64,000 bases of DNA from Apoda limacodes (taxonomy: Eukaryota; Arthropoda; Insecta; Lepidoptera; Limacodidae), in contig OX291550.1 of NCBI GenBank assembly GCA_946406115.1, positions 23,226,722-23,290,721 on the forward strand. The letters run 5' to 3'. The translations under genes and the position numbers were made by a program. Below, piece by piece: positions 53,288-63,929 of the stretch. How positions within the stretch are numbered: position 1 is the stretch's first letter; each line of letters opens with the position of its first letter. Below the pieces are notes generated by a model. It was not told the DNA's origin and did not search any database. It saw only the letters and a list, made by a program, of their open reading frames with translations.

Positions 53288-53432
53288 TAAATTAATACAA
53301 ACATATCGTTTATTAAAAACACCCAGACTCATGACAAACATGAATTCATCACAATAATATTTGTCCTGTGCGGAGAACGAATATGAATCCTTTGTTCAGT
53401 AGGGAGCATCAACCCTGAGCCACAGAAGCAGT
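53288..53432 (-). mobile_element. SINE-S head and partial body, head type 3
   Basis: Reverse strand: TGCTTCTGTGGCTCAGGGTT, GTTCTCCGCACAGGACAAAT, TGTTTGTCATGAGTCTGGGT, then GTTTTTAATAAACGATATGT. The body matches SINE-S but the head differs from types 1 and 2, and its B box (ATATTCGTTCTCCGC) is degenerate. The second half of the body is missing. Confidence 0.6.
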
Positions 53433-53634
53433 TATGTGCTCAAAGCACAAAGTATTCTCGTCTCTCTATTTATGGTATTGACATTCCTTCAGCACTTTAA
53501 TTCTTGCAACTGCATTTCTGACTCGATTTCCAGACATACTGATTTCACTTGGGTTTTTAGTGACTCGCTGCAGGTTATTTAATGTCCGCAATTTATTCAT
53601 GGCTGAATTTTACTTAGATAAAGTTCAAAAATTT

Positions 53635-53785
53635 AAAAGATTAACTGCCGAGTTTCTTGCCGGTTCTTCGTAGTACATCATTCCGAACCGGTGGTAATTT
53701 TTTGGATTTTTTTTAAATTAATATTTATACTGACAATTTAAAAGGGCTGTTTAAAAGTCTATTTGAATAAAAAAGTTCGAGTTTG
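53635..53785 (+). repeat. LINE 3'-end repeat (CCGGTTC / CGAACCGG type)
   Basis: AACTGCCGAGTTTCTTGCCG, GTTCTTCGTAGTACATCATT and CCGAACCGGTGGTAATTTTT, ending GTCTATTTGAATAAAAAAGT. This block order is a well-known tail in lepidopteran retroelements. Confidence 0.55.
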
Positions 53786-54465
53786 ACTCCAGACATAATT
53801 TCCTTTTGATCTTCGGTGCTCAGCAAAGCTTCACTAGCCTTTTATTGTACTACGTTTCTTAATTATACTTATTTCTGCTCGTTGGATAAGGAAGTTGTTG
53901 TATACCTTCTATGAGCACTTGACGTCTTGGTTTGTGGGTCCTATTAGTTTAATAAAAGCTATCAAAAAAGTAGGTATTGCAGCGTGCAGGGGCGTAAAGA
54001 AGCTGCATCTACCTATTTCTTACTAGGTATCGGGAATCTCTGCTACTAATAAAAATACGGTATTGCTATATACTGCCACAAGAATAAACATCATTTAGGC
54101 ACACCTTCTACCTAGGAGAATTAGTATACAAAAACAACTTTGCTAATCTATTTCTTCGGTTATTAGGTCGTCCTTTCTTAGACCTTGGGTCGTCTTTCCA
54201 TTACAATTGGTAACTTCTACATTTAGTCGCAATGGTGGCGATGCGTTATAAATATTGGATACAGGAGTATCTATTCCTAAGTCTACTGGCAATGTTAAGC
54301 CATTCTACATATTCTAGGGCTCCCTGATAGAGACAGGAATCGGCCCTCCAAACCTATATAGACTTGTCCGATCTATATTTTTCACTGGAATGTCAATCAA
54401 TATAAAAATAATGACAAACTCTAAATTCCAATTGTTTTTATTTAAAAACACACTGACACCATCTA
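53786..54465. other. Intergenic stretch, nothing recognised
   Basis: On the reverse strand of 54.17-54.41 kb a frame with two close stops reads RTSLYRFGGPIPVSIREP and LTLPVDLGIDTPVSNIYN. It may be retroelement debris, but I cannot assign it. Confidence 0.3.
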
Positions 54466-54780
54466 TTATATTTTCATAAAAACACTACGAAGTATTTGCT
54501 GCGTAAATGCGTTCGCTACCGTATTTACTTCCTTTATACTTAACAAGAGGTCGTAACCTCTACAGTATTTAAAAAGAAAGCTTTTTATACATATACGTTT
54601 TATGTATGATCGTAGCTGTTTATTATTATTTAAAATACTCGTATTTATGTTAATGTAGAGAAGTTCAATGAATATGGGTGAGGTTATGTCAAGATCTGTC
54701 AATTTTGCGATTACATGTATATCACTCTCCTTTTCTTTTGTTAAAGCTAGGTTCTCACGACGTTGTAGCCTTTTGTCCAT
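54466..54780 (-). other. Unassigned 104-codon reading frame
   Basis: It begins MDKRLQRRENLALTKEKESD, has an isoleucine-, asparagine- and lysine-rich middle (FIELLYININTSILNNNKQL) and ends QQILRSVFMKI. There is no signal peptide, transmembrane helix, known motif, splice context or second copy in the window. Its amino-acid mix is what A+T-rich DNA gives by chance, yet it is among the longest frames in the window. I would not annotate it as a gene without transcript evidence. Confidence 0.15.
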
Positions 54781-54989
54781 AAATAAAATGGAAAAGATCC
54801 TTTTATTTCCATAATATCTTACTACATGGTGTGTTAGTCGTATTTATATTTATAGACAATTTGGTTTTAGTAGTATATTGCAAATATAGATTAGGTTAGT
54901 TTATTTTATTATCCTAGGTTAATCCAGAACTTTATTAGAAATGAGTGTTAGTTTGTTAGTAATTAGACTTCATTATAGTATTTATATTT

Positions 54990-55915
54990 TATATTATTGG
55001 TCCCTTTTTTGGGTAAAGGCCTCCTCCATCTTCCACATTTTTCGATTTTTGCTGGTTTTTAGCCAGTCCGTTTGTACATTTTCTTGAATAGCACTAGCCC
55101 ATCTTCTGTATGGTCTTTCTACCTTTCGTTTGCCTGCTGGTCATTTCCATTTTGTGCTTGAAATTGTTCATCTGTTATCTGTAAGTTGTGCTACGTGCCC
55201 GGCCTTTTTTCATTTTAATGCATGAGTGCGTTCATGAATATATTTTTATGTTTAATTAGGTCACTTCTAATCTTTTTTTTTATTTTTAATATGCTTTTTT
55301 CTAAACCTTTCTGTGTTGTTTCTATTCTTTGTTTTATTTTCTTGGCAAAGATCCGTGTTTTAGGACAGGTCCTGGACTCTCGTTATCCTTCAATTGTTTT
55401 ATACTGTCAAAAACTTTTTGTTCTCTAATTTTCTTTATTTTATTGGTGCTTTTTACTTTCCACGCTTTCGTCTTTCAGATATTCTTTATTTTGGTAAAGT
55501 TCTTTATAGAAGTTTGTAACTTCTTTCATGATATCTTCTCTAGATTTTGGTATTCTATTTTTCTTGTCTAAATTTGGTATCCATGTTTTGTTGGGTAGTT
55601 ATTTCTTTAAAGGTTCTTTTTATACTCTTGTGTTTATTTTAATTTTTTTGTAATAATGTTTTTGCTTTGGGAACGGCAGTCCTTTTTACCAAGTTTTTTG
55701 TGTCTTTATAGATTTTACTCAGTTTCTCCTTGATTTCTTTATTTTTAGACTTTGTAAGAATTAGTTTTGTTATCTTTTTTATTAAAAAAATTCAAGGTTT
55801 TCAGTGTATTTTATTATTTCTTCTTCTATTTTTGGGAGTTTTGGCATAGCTCTAAATGTTCTCCTAGTCTTCTTGGCTGAGTTAAGTATAAGGGTAACTC
55901 ATTATAGTCTTTGAT
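54990..55915 (-). pseudogene. RTE-like retrotransposon with its RT core deleted
   Basis: Reverse strand, upstream to downstream: ILTKSKNKEIKEKLSKIYKD, KTWIPNLDKKNRIPKSREDI, MKEVTNFYKELYQNKE (the linker between endonuclease and RT domains). After about 200 bases without RT motifs come MKKGRHVAQLTDNR, a stop and KRKVERPYRRWASAIQENVQ, and finally WKMEEAFTQK. The last parts correspond to the KWAGHVARxxDNRW and GRPxxRWxDDI ... W...EEAF.Q C-terminus of RTE-like proteins. The palm and fingers, including the FADD catalytic motif, are missing. Frames at 55.22-55.57 kb on the + strand are shadows. Confidence 0.7.
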
Positions 55916-56629
55916 TTGTAGGAAAATCTAGCTTGTTCATAATTTCGAAGTTTAGTATATATATATATATATATATTATTTAAATATTAAATAATTTAAT
56001 AATATAAATATAATTTCAAATCTAAATGTATTGAGATTTGAAAATTATATTTAAATAATTCGTAAACGTAGAATATCCCATCAATAAGCCCTAAACAAAA
56101 TCGTGCTTATAAGCTCTATATTTTTTCTCTTAAAAACAATAATCTTGGAAATTATTGATTTAATAAATTCAAAAACATTATGTTACTTAATTTTTCATAT
56201 TTCGCAAACTCTTAATCAAAATCCAATTAAAATTTTCATTATGTTATATTTATAACTACGTTTAAATAATGACCCTTCTCGGGCTCTCAGTGAAGTCTTT
56301 TATATCCTTTAATCCACTTCAGCTCTGATAAAGCGTGGAAAATGTACCAAACAAGTCTCTCGGTTTCTTTGAGATCAAATTATGGAAGCGTTAATTTATC
56401 AAGGCTCCGACCGAACCAATGCTTTTGAATTAAATTACATTTTTGATATAATAAATTTATATAATATTTCGGCTCTATTAGATATTTATAGTTATTATAG
56501 TCTAACTAAAGCATAATATTAGTACGTAGTAGGTACTATGTACGATTGTAAATGCCCCAAATTAGGACAGTCTATAGTGTCTGGTTTATTGACGCTTCAT
56601 AAATTAATTGCCATTTTAAACTAAAGGTT
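55916..56629. other. Intergenic stretch with an AT run and a small hairpin
   Basis: About 11 AT dinucleotides lie at 55,955-55,976. AATATAATTTCAAATCT at 56,008 pairs with AGATTTGAAAATTATATT at 56,034. Nothing else. Confidence 0.5.
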
Positions 56630-56631
56630 AT

Positions 56632-56745
56632 GTTTTTTTTTTTTTAGTTACTACTAAGGTGGCAAACAAGCACACGGTCCGCCTACACATGATGATAGAG
56701 GTCACCGAGGCCTATATGGATGCTTATAATCGCACTGTACTCAAT
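56632..56745 (-). repeat. LINE-A 3' tail
   Basis: ACTACTAAGGTGGCAAACAA, GGTCCGCCTACACATGATGA and GATGCTTATAATCGCACTG are the reversed LINE-A tail. Confidence 0.6.
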
Positions 56746-56922
56746 CTATTTGCTCATCTACAACTGCATCTAAAGCCAGCACTTGACATGAATTGAAAAT
56801 ATATTTGAACACATTGTGTGGCACGGGTATATGAGCATTTGCACAATTTTTCTACAAAAATGTGCACCTTGACACCCTGTGTTAATTGAGCGCACATAAA
56901 AGCATTCAAATATGTGTATAAA
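56746..56922. other. Unassigned sequence left of the MITE
   Basis: The reverse frame at 56,754-56,942 has no recognised motif. Confidence 0.35.
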
Positions 56923-56924
56923 TA

Positions 56925-57406
56925 CACTGGGCCGCAAAGCAAGCGGGTCAGTTATAAAATATGGAATAGCCTTCCAAAGATTTGAGTAATCCTTTTAAAA
57001 TAAAAACAAAATTAAAGTTTATTTTATTATAAATATAGGACGAAGTAAACAAATAAACTTTGTAGCGATTGTATTAAAAATCATAGATACAAAATATAAA
57101 CAATTTAAAAAAAATTTAATAACATATTTGAAACCATTTGTTTTACTTTTGTTTCTGTTATATCATATAAATATGGCACTTCTAATGCAGAAATTCAATA
57201 TTGTGATCAAATGCTATAAAAAAGGTAGTTGCACCGTTTTAATCGACTAACCAATTAACTTACTTACTTTTATTCAAAATATTTTATTATTTTTATTTTA
57301 AGCTCTTTAATATTGTCTATAATACAGTCTTTATTTCATAAAGCTAACTCTAATTTTAGAAGTTATTTAGGTTTTTCTTGCCTACCCGTTATTTTGCGGC
57401 CCAGTG
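56925..57406. mobile_element. Mariner-type MITE with TA target duplication
   Basis: The left end CACTGGGCCGCAAA and the reverse complement of the right end are identical for 14 bases, and then partly similar (GCAAGCGGGT / ATAACGGGT). TA flanks both sides (56,923-56,924 and 57,407-57,408). The 482-bp interior is A+T-rich with no transposase codons recognised. TA duplication with a CACTG start is typical of Tc1/mariner elements. Confidence 0.75.
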
Positions 57407-57408
57407 TA

Positions 57409-57630
57409 TTTGCAATCACTCTCTGTCTGTGCCACACATTTGTTTTATAAAAAGGCCAGTTACGTGTGCGCCTCTGAGCGGAACGGTCGTTTCGGCGTAG
57501 TTATTTGAGATGAGATTTTGAATTTATTTAGTTATTGCAAAAGTCTTTCTGTATATGGAATCTAAAGAGTAGAAGTCATACAAGTTTCAGATTCTTATTA
57601 TTGTAGATACACAGACATCCATCCTGTTTA
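57409..57630. other. Unassigned sequence
   Basis: GTGTGCGCCTCTGAGCGGAA and CGGTCGTTTCGGCGTAG are richer in G+C than the surroundings and may be a repeat end. No gene. Confidence 0.35.
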
Positions 57631-57634
57631 TCGT

Positions 57635-57945
57635 TTAATCGATGAGTACCTGGGTACCGAGCTTTGCTCGTGTTTTTTAACAACGCCATCTATTGTCAAG
57701 TAGCTTTAGTGTTGCTGTGTCGGTAAAAATAATAGTATTACTACTCGCCAGTTAATGTCAGGAAGAGTCAAATTAATCAATTAATCATTGCCTGAAAACA
57801 AGGATAAAATGACGTTTTCTAAAAACGACTCCAAGCTAGATCGATTTATCGCCCCCGAAACCCCCCCGCATACTAAATTTCATGAAAATCGTTGAAGCCG
57901 TTTCCGAGATTCAGATTATATATATATATATAAATTACAGAAATA
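57635..57945 (+). repeat. LINE-tail repeat E
   Basis: ATGAGTACCTGGGTACCGAG followed by CTTTGCTCG, and later CATACTAAATTTCATGAAAA, TCGTTGAAGCCGTTTCCGAG and ATTCAGATTATATATATATA. These are known blocks of a lepidopteran retroelement 3' end. Confidence 0.55.
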
Positions 57946-58474
57946 GATAAATATTTAGTAATACCAGTAATTTTAATTGTAACTGAACTATCTTTACCGT
58001 TTTATGTTTTCGTTTTGCAGAATTTTTGAACGATACAATTTTAACCAACACTAGTTTAGTTTTATAATAGTTTAATTTATTAAGCGGAAATAACAAAATA
58101 TTTCACATGAATACGTTGGCTTGGCTATTCCAATAAGGGATTACGTCGATAAAAGTAAAAATCTTTTGATTCAAATTTCATTTTCGCGCATATTTTTCGA
58201 TCCCCTGCAACATATTTGTCACTTGCTTTATTTAAACTGGAGTGTTTCAGAAACATCCTATTTCTGTATTTTTTTAAACTAAATTACTAACAGATTTAAA
58301 AGTAGTTAAAAATATATTGACATTTCTACAACAACAAATGATTAAAAAACAAGAAATGTTTAAATTTTAAGTCTTAGGTTCGAAATAGTTCTAATGGTTT
58401 CCTTCCGACTTCTTCTCTGTTGGTCCCTCAGTGCTGAGGATCGCGACTAAATTCTCAAATACACCTTCAATACA
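57946..58474. other. Intergenic stretch, nothing recognised
   Basis: No supported feature. Confidence 0.4.
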
Positions 58475-58477
58475 TGA

Positions 58478-58620
58478 GAGCTTATTGGTAACCTTCTGCT
58501 CGAGTACCTAAGCCTACTCTGTAACTCGAGACTAAAATGTATGCAAGTATGATCACGGGTGTCAAGAGGTAAGGTCTGTATACATTTACAATGTTTCACG
58601 ACACTGATCCCAATAAGCTC
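58478..58620. mobile_element. Foldback MITE, second copy of the 38.3-kb family
   Basis: The ends GAGCTTATTGG and CCAATAAGCTC are exact inverted repeats, and AAAATGTATGCAAGTATGAT, CACGGGTGTCAAGAGGTA matches the loop of the 38.3-kb copy. The arms are more diverged here. Confidence 0.65.
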
Positions 58621-58750
58621 CCTGTTCCCCACCTCCCTTTTGCCTTTGACTTGGTGTAGTGCAATCTTCACCGGTTACCACCATAATGTCAGACTTAGTC
58701 TTTTAGGTCCTTTGCCTTTGACTGTGCCCATAATAATGAGCTTCTGAGAG
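58621..58750. other. Unassigned sequence
   Basis: TTTTGCCTTTGACTTGG and CCTTTGCCTTTGACTGTG are short direct repeats 70 bp apart. Nothing else. Confidence 0.4.
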
Positions 58751-59205
58751 TAATGTGTGTAAAACACCAGCAACCAGTTTGTTGATTACTACAACTATGT
58801 CGTACGTATGCCCTAAGGAAAATTACAAGGACTTACCCAACAAGGACTGGGGTGGAGCTATAAAAACTCACCTACTCAGTTTAGAGAGAGCTCAAAGAGC
58901 AGTATTAAAAGTCATGTCTTTCAAAACCTCCTTTCCAACGCACATCCTATATAAGGAACTTAACGTCTTGACAGTCAGACAATTATATATTAAATATATA
59001 CTACTTCGCTAACATAAAATGCCTTTTGATGTGAAATCCAGCAACAGAAGAAACTACGCAAATTACAATTTCCCAACTTGCAAAACTACATTCTTTCGAA
59101 GATTCTCCGAATTTCTCGGCCCCTACATCTATAATAATGTAAATAAAAAATGTAGGATTCAAAACTTACCTACAACTGCCGTAAAACAATATCAATATAC
59201 TTAAA
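58750..59205 (+). pseudogene. C-terminal part of a Jockey/CR1-like reverse transcriptase
   Basis: Frame one (58,755-59,012) reads DWGGAIKTHLLSLERAQRAV, LKVMSFKTSFPTHILYKELN and VLTVRQLYIKYILLR and then stops. Frame two (59,019-59,204) reads MPFDVKSSNRRNYANYNFPT, CKTTFFRRFSEFLGPYIYNN and VNKKCRIQN. In lepidopteran Jockey/CR1-like proteins these are consecutive parts of the region after the RT domain (WGGAxKxxLxxLERAQRAVLKV ... LTVRQLFIxxILLR ... FSRRFxxFLGPxLYN). A stop separates them and the RT domain itself is missing. Confidence 0.7.
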
Positions 59206-60010
59206 CAACTTGACCTATGTCGACACTCATCCAAATAGTTAGCTAATGAACATTAATCATAAACTATCCGATAATTTATCAAATCTTTACATTATCAAAA
59301 CTATTCTCACACGCATTACAAAGCTTAAAACTTTAAATTTATTATGAAGTCACTCTCAAACATTCATAATCATAACTAACTATTACAGTAAATACACCAT
59401 AAATACAATTTACATAGATTTAGAATGTACTCGCATTAAACATACATGTCACCTTATCTATACTCTAAGTATTATAACGCATTTCCACCTACACATACAT
59501 ACACATTCATTTACACCCATGCAATCAAGAAAAACTAATAACGCGCTCAAAAACACACAAATACATACACTCATTTACTTCCATTGTAAATCTTTTCTCA
59601 ACCATATTCCGCTATATAAAACACAATACCAATTATATAGTATAAAATTTACATACTAACTAACAAATTCCCACAGTCTTTTTGTATCCATTAATTATTT
59701 AGTCATAAGGATCTTAAAGTCGCATAAAAACATTAAATATCTACAAATTGTACATATACTATAAAGACACTGAGAACCGGTCATAAGACATTAGCGACTG
59801 GAAAGGGGCAGGTACCTAGTTTTTATCTTTGTCTTTGTAACATTTGTCGGTAGCAACACAAATTCATCATTCCTTTATGGTAAATAATAGATAAGCAAGT
59901 AATAGATAACCTTCAGTGTAAGCGTAACATCTATTTACATCATCATTATTTAATTGTTTTATAGATATTTTTGTCGACGAGGCCTAATCTAACAAAAATT
60001 GTAAAGGTTT
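59206..60010 (+). other. Probable 3' untranslated part of the 58.8-kb LINE, then unassigned DNA
   Basis: Unusually poor in G on this strand (many ACATACAC, ACTCATTTAC runs), ending with CATTAGCGACTGGAAAGGGG and CTTTGTCTTTGTAACATTTG at about 59.79-59.85 kb. The strand bias and position after the RT stop suggest the 3' untranslated region of the same element. Confidence 0.4.
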
Positions 60011-60013
60011 TAC

Positions 60014-61170
60014 AATTCTTTACTTTCCAAAAACGTCAGATTTTTACGTAATAAAAATTTCTATTGATAGAATGCCACATTTATATACAAAGATGAAATT
60101 TAGAAACTCTCTGAGGACACTAGTTTTTTCGGAAAATAAATTCATTTCATACAAAATCAGCCATTACACAACAATAAATATCTACAAAATCAAAACGCAC
60201 GGGAGAAAAAAATAACAAAAACATAACATGTTGCCAGTATTCATCAATCGAGTACTTACTCTGTATAGTAATAATCGATAAAAAAAAATCTAAGTAAAAT
60301 TTTAAGAACTACTTATTTAGTAGGTACTAGCTGTCCCGGCGAACGTTGTTCCGCTGCCGTCCCTCTGTACCCGGCGAAAGTTGGTTTTTACCTATAGTGC
60401 CCGAGTCCGGCTCGCACTTGACATATCGAGATAAAAACTATCCTATCTTTTAAGTTGGATCAAATAACATATATTTACGAAGTTTGATCAAAATCGGTTC
60501 AGTAGTTTAGGAGTCCATTGAGGACAAACATTGTGACACTAGATTTATATATATTAAGATAGTCACGGCAACCCACTTTGGAATATGAAAACTTGCGCGC
60601 GAGGCCAAGCAGAGCACATGCAAATTAGCGCGCGAAGCCAAGAAACAAATTGTACCTGTGTCACTCAGATCAATAAACCGGTATCTACCCTGCCCCCCTA
60701 TTCCTGCCAAACAATTCTAAATAAGTTCAAATTGCTTCTGGTGCTCGCTGGCCGCTACCGCGGCACGCTCCGCTCGGCTTCGCGCGCTAATTTTCATGTG
60801 CTCCGCTTGGCTTCATGCACAAGTTTTCATGTTCCAAAGTGGGTTGCCATGACTATACCTACTAAATAAGTAGTTATTAAAATTTTACTTAGAATTTTTT
60901 ATTGATTATTACTTTACAGAGTAAGTACTCGATTGATGAATACTGGTAACATGTTATGTTTTTGTTATTTTTTTCTCTCATGCGTTTTGATTTTGTAGAT
61001 ATTCATTGTTGTGTAATGGCTGATTTTGTATGAAATGAATTTATTTATTTTCCGAAAAAACTAGTGTCCTCAGAGAGTTTCTGAATTTCATCTTTGTACA
61101 TAAATGTGGCATTCTATCAATAGAAATTTTTATTACGTAAAAATCTGACGTTTTTGGAAAAAAAAGAATT
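60014..61170. repeat. 1.16-kb imperfect palindrome (giant foldback)
   Basis: The outer left arm 60,014-60,326 is the reverse complement of 60,856-61,170 with few differences (for example AAAACGTCAGATTTTTACGT against ACGTAAAAATCTGACGTTTT, and GATGAATACTGGTAACATG against CATGTTGCCAGTATTCATC). The inner arms 60,560-60,643 and 60,773-60,855 also pair (GGCAACCCACTTTGGAA / TTCCAAAGTGGGTTGCC). Without the insertion at 60,327-60,559 the arms would be continuous, about 400 bp each, around a 129-bp centre. Frames at 60.5-60.87 kb mirror one another and are not genes. Confidence 0.85.
60327..60559 (+). mobile_element. Retroelement-tail insertion within the palindrome
   Basis: It starts CTAGCTGTCCCGGCGAACGT, includes GTGCCCGAGTCCGGCTCGCA and AAAATCGGTTCAGTAGTTTA with GGAGTCCATTGAGGAC, and ends ATATATATTAAGA. 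These are 3'-end blocks of a common lepidopteran retroelement. The opposite palindrome arm lacks it and reads straight through (GACTATACCTACTAAATAAG), so the insertion is later than the palindrome. TA at both borders may be a short target duplication. Confidence 0.75.
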
Positions 61171-61256
61171 ACCATAATATTCAATAATAGGTAATTCTAT
61201 TGTGTTATGATTCCGCACAATTATAACACGTTGTCTAATACCTACCATATGTTTTT
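61171..61256. other. Spacer between palindrome and minisatellite
   Basis: ATTCTATTGTGTTATGATTC and ATTATAACACGTTGTC, no feature. Confidence 0.4.
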
Positions 61257-61257
61257 A

Positions 61258-61722
61258 AGCGTCAATCAGGCAAATTACAATATTTTTTCGCGTTGGTTAG
61301 AGAAACAACCATATTTTTTTTTTACGTTAGTTAGACCAACCGTAACCATATATTTTCAGCGTCAGTTAGACCAACCGTAACCATATATTTTCAGCGTCAG
61401 TTAGACCAACCATAAACATATATTTTCAGCATCAGTTAGAAAAACAACCATTAGCGTTAGTTGGACCAACCATAAACATATTATTTCAGCGTCATTCAGA
61501 CCAACCATAACCATATATTTTCAGCATCAGTTAGAGAAACAACCATATTTTTTAGCGTTAGTTAGACCAACCATAACCATATATTTTCAGCGTTAGTTAG
61601 AGAAACAACTATATTTTTTAGCGTAAGTTAGACCAACCATAAACATATATTTTCAGCGTCAATAAAACCAACCTTAACCATATATTTCAGCGTCAGTTAG
61701 AAAAACTATAACTATATTTTTC
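61258..61722. repeat. Minisatellite with two alternating unit types
   Basis: Type A is about 35 bp: GTTAGACCAACCATAACCAT followed by ATATTTTCAGCGTCA. Type B is a few bases shorter: GTTAGAGAAACAACCATATT then TTTTAGCGTTA. About a dozen units occur, partly alternating A-B-A-B after an initial run of A units. Both share the GCGT(C/T)AGTTAGA core, so one derives from the other. Confidence 0.9.
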
Positions 61723-62488
61723 TAAAAAAAATATCAGTATTAGACGTCAAAAGAGTGCTTTCAAAAAATCTATTGTTTTAGGCATAAAGTGTTATTTTAA
61801 AAAACTTACAAACAGTTTTTTCTGCTAGGTATCTAAAAGTAGGCCTTATTAGATTTCCTTACAAAAGGAAGCATAATTGATTACTGCATTCATAACTTAT
61901 CTTGGTCTCAAAGAACCTGTATAACTTGTTTGCTACGCTTCCCTCGCTTTGTTCGAAGAGAATCGAATCTTAAAGATAAAAGGCTCCATTAAATCTATAT
62001 TTCTTGAAAAGCTGATCATTTATAACTAGATTTTAAAAGGAAACATTCTATATTATTAATGGTGCAAAAAAGTAACTAGTAACGTTACTAGATGTAGAGT
62101 TGATTGTAACCTAAAGTTCGCTTCTATTTTAAAGTAACATTTCGCTGAAATCTAGTTTCAGGTTACCAATTTTATAAAACAATTTGTAGTTGGGATGTAA
62201 CTTGTGCTCTACACATACAGAATACTCAACTCCAACTAAGTTTCTTGAAGAACTTGTCAGAAACAATTGTAAGGTTGGATGTCTGTTAGGCAAAAGTTCA
62301 TTAATAATCTAGATGTTATTAATAAATATGTTTAGAAAAATTAGAATATTTCCAACAACAAGTGCATTTCTGTTGTGAAAATTTCCATGCTTGGTTAAAG
62401 ATTCCGTAGCCGTTTCTACAATCGTTGTTTGAATCTGAAAATGTTCTAAACCTAATCAACTTTATCTTCAAGAAAGGATCGATTGGAT
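61723..62488. other. Intergenic stretch, nothing recognised
   Basis: No supported feature. Confidence 0.4.
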
Positions 62489-62489
62489 T

Positions 62490-62605
62490 TTTAAAGGGTC
62501 GGCGAGCGCGAATAAATTATGTCGTTGTTATTGCAAGCTTCCATAGGATACGGTGACCACCTGACATTTGGCGGATGGTAAGCTTAATGCCACCAAGTAT
62601 TTGAC
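62490..62605 (+). repeat. LINE-A 3' tail
   Basis: TTTTTAAAGGGTCGGCGAGC, TTGCAAGCTTCCATAGGATA and GGCGGATGGTAAGCTTAATG match the tail of LINE-A, forward orientation. Confidence 0.6.
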
Positions 62606-63925
62606 TTTACTTGTCGTATTATTTTCAAAGTAGTTTCGATATATAATATGCTAATATTGTGCATTTTTTCAGATTTCTCCCACAAGGAGTTCAGGGCGAT
62701 ATCCTTACTCACTATTAAATGCCGACTAATTCAAGTAATAAACAACGGAACATAATTAAAAACAAACCTTACTGAGAGACCTAACAACTTTTTTTAAATT
62801 TCCCTGTTCAATAGTCTACTACTATAAGGTAATATGTTTTTTGTCATTCCCACTTTATAATCCCTTCCGTCCTTCGTCCCTGTTCTTAATAAAGATATAT
62901 CTAAAAAGTTAGAATCGTATTAAGTTTCATTTCTGTTTCATTTAGTCTTAATAATTATTAATTTCATTTATTAATAAATATATGTAAGAATTTCATTTTG
63001 ATATCACGTCTGGAAGCGGAGAAATATTACTTTTAACCTTTTGACATATGTTTGCTTTTCAAAATGCGGGTATTTCGAAAATATGAATTGAGAGAATATA
63101 GTTAACTTTAATTTAATCTTCAATATGTGACGTGTGTCTGTCAACAGTCTTAAATTTTTTTTAATTTAACAAAAAAAATATTGAAAAAAGCCATGTTCTA
63201 ACCCAATCAAACAGCCTTTTTTAACCTTAATGTAAGAGTAAAGATAAAGTGGTTCCTATAGTGTGCTTTTTAATGGTTATATATTTGCGTTTGCGTGTCC
63301 TTTACGGTATTTTTTGATATAGATCAAACCTTCTTGGAAGCGCATTTGATATATAGGTACGTTTAACTAACTTTAAAACTAAAAGAAAAAGAGACGAAAG
63401 ATGTAGTTCTTTGCGCCTCATTCTCCCGTTCAACTTTATACATGTGAAATTAAAAATGTCGATCAGTCAGTTATATGCTTCCAAAGCAGCAAGTTTTACT
63501 GAATTTCGATAACAAACTTTCAATAATTCGAACAGAATTGACTATTAATTTCCAGGAGTAATAACCTATCTATATAATTTCTAATTTGCTATAAAAACAG
63601 TCGAATGAAAAATTATACTGTTTTCTCGCAAATGTGTTGAAAAACGTTTTCTTTGTCTCGGGCTTATATTCGTTTACTCGTTTGTAATAGCCAACTTAAA
63701 GCACTAATATCATAAATAACTATTTCCAAGAAGGAACATATGTTTATAATAAGCCTTAATTAATCCCGCGGGCTTTTTTGTAAATTTAATATTTTCAAGG
63801 CAAAGCGCGTTTATAGAACTCATGAGTGATAATGACGCGCGTATTATATCAAGTGTGTATAAGAGCTGGCGGTTCAAAATTTGAACTACCATCTTTTTTT
63901 TTTATTTTATTTTTTATTTATTAAA
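62606..63925. other. Intergenic stretch, nothing recognised
   Basis: About 1.3 kb of A+T-rich DNA. The reverse frame at 63,710-63,892 has no motif. Confidence 0.4.
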
Positions 63926-63929
63926 ATTA

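Noticed and set aside
55222..55571. Phe-rich forward frames resembling membrane proteins
   Set aside because: The reverse strand encodes RTE linker and C-terminal motifs. The hydrophobic look is the antisense of Lys/Glu-rich codons.
60507..60869. Reverse 67-codon and forward 94-codon frames
   Set aside because: They mirror each other through the large palindrome.
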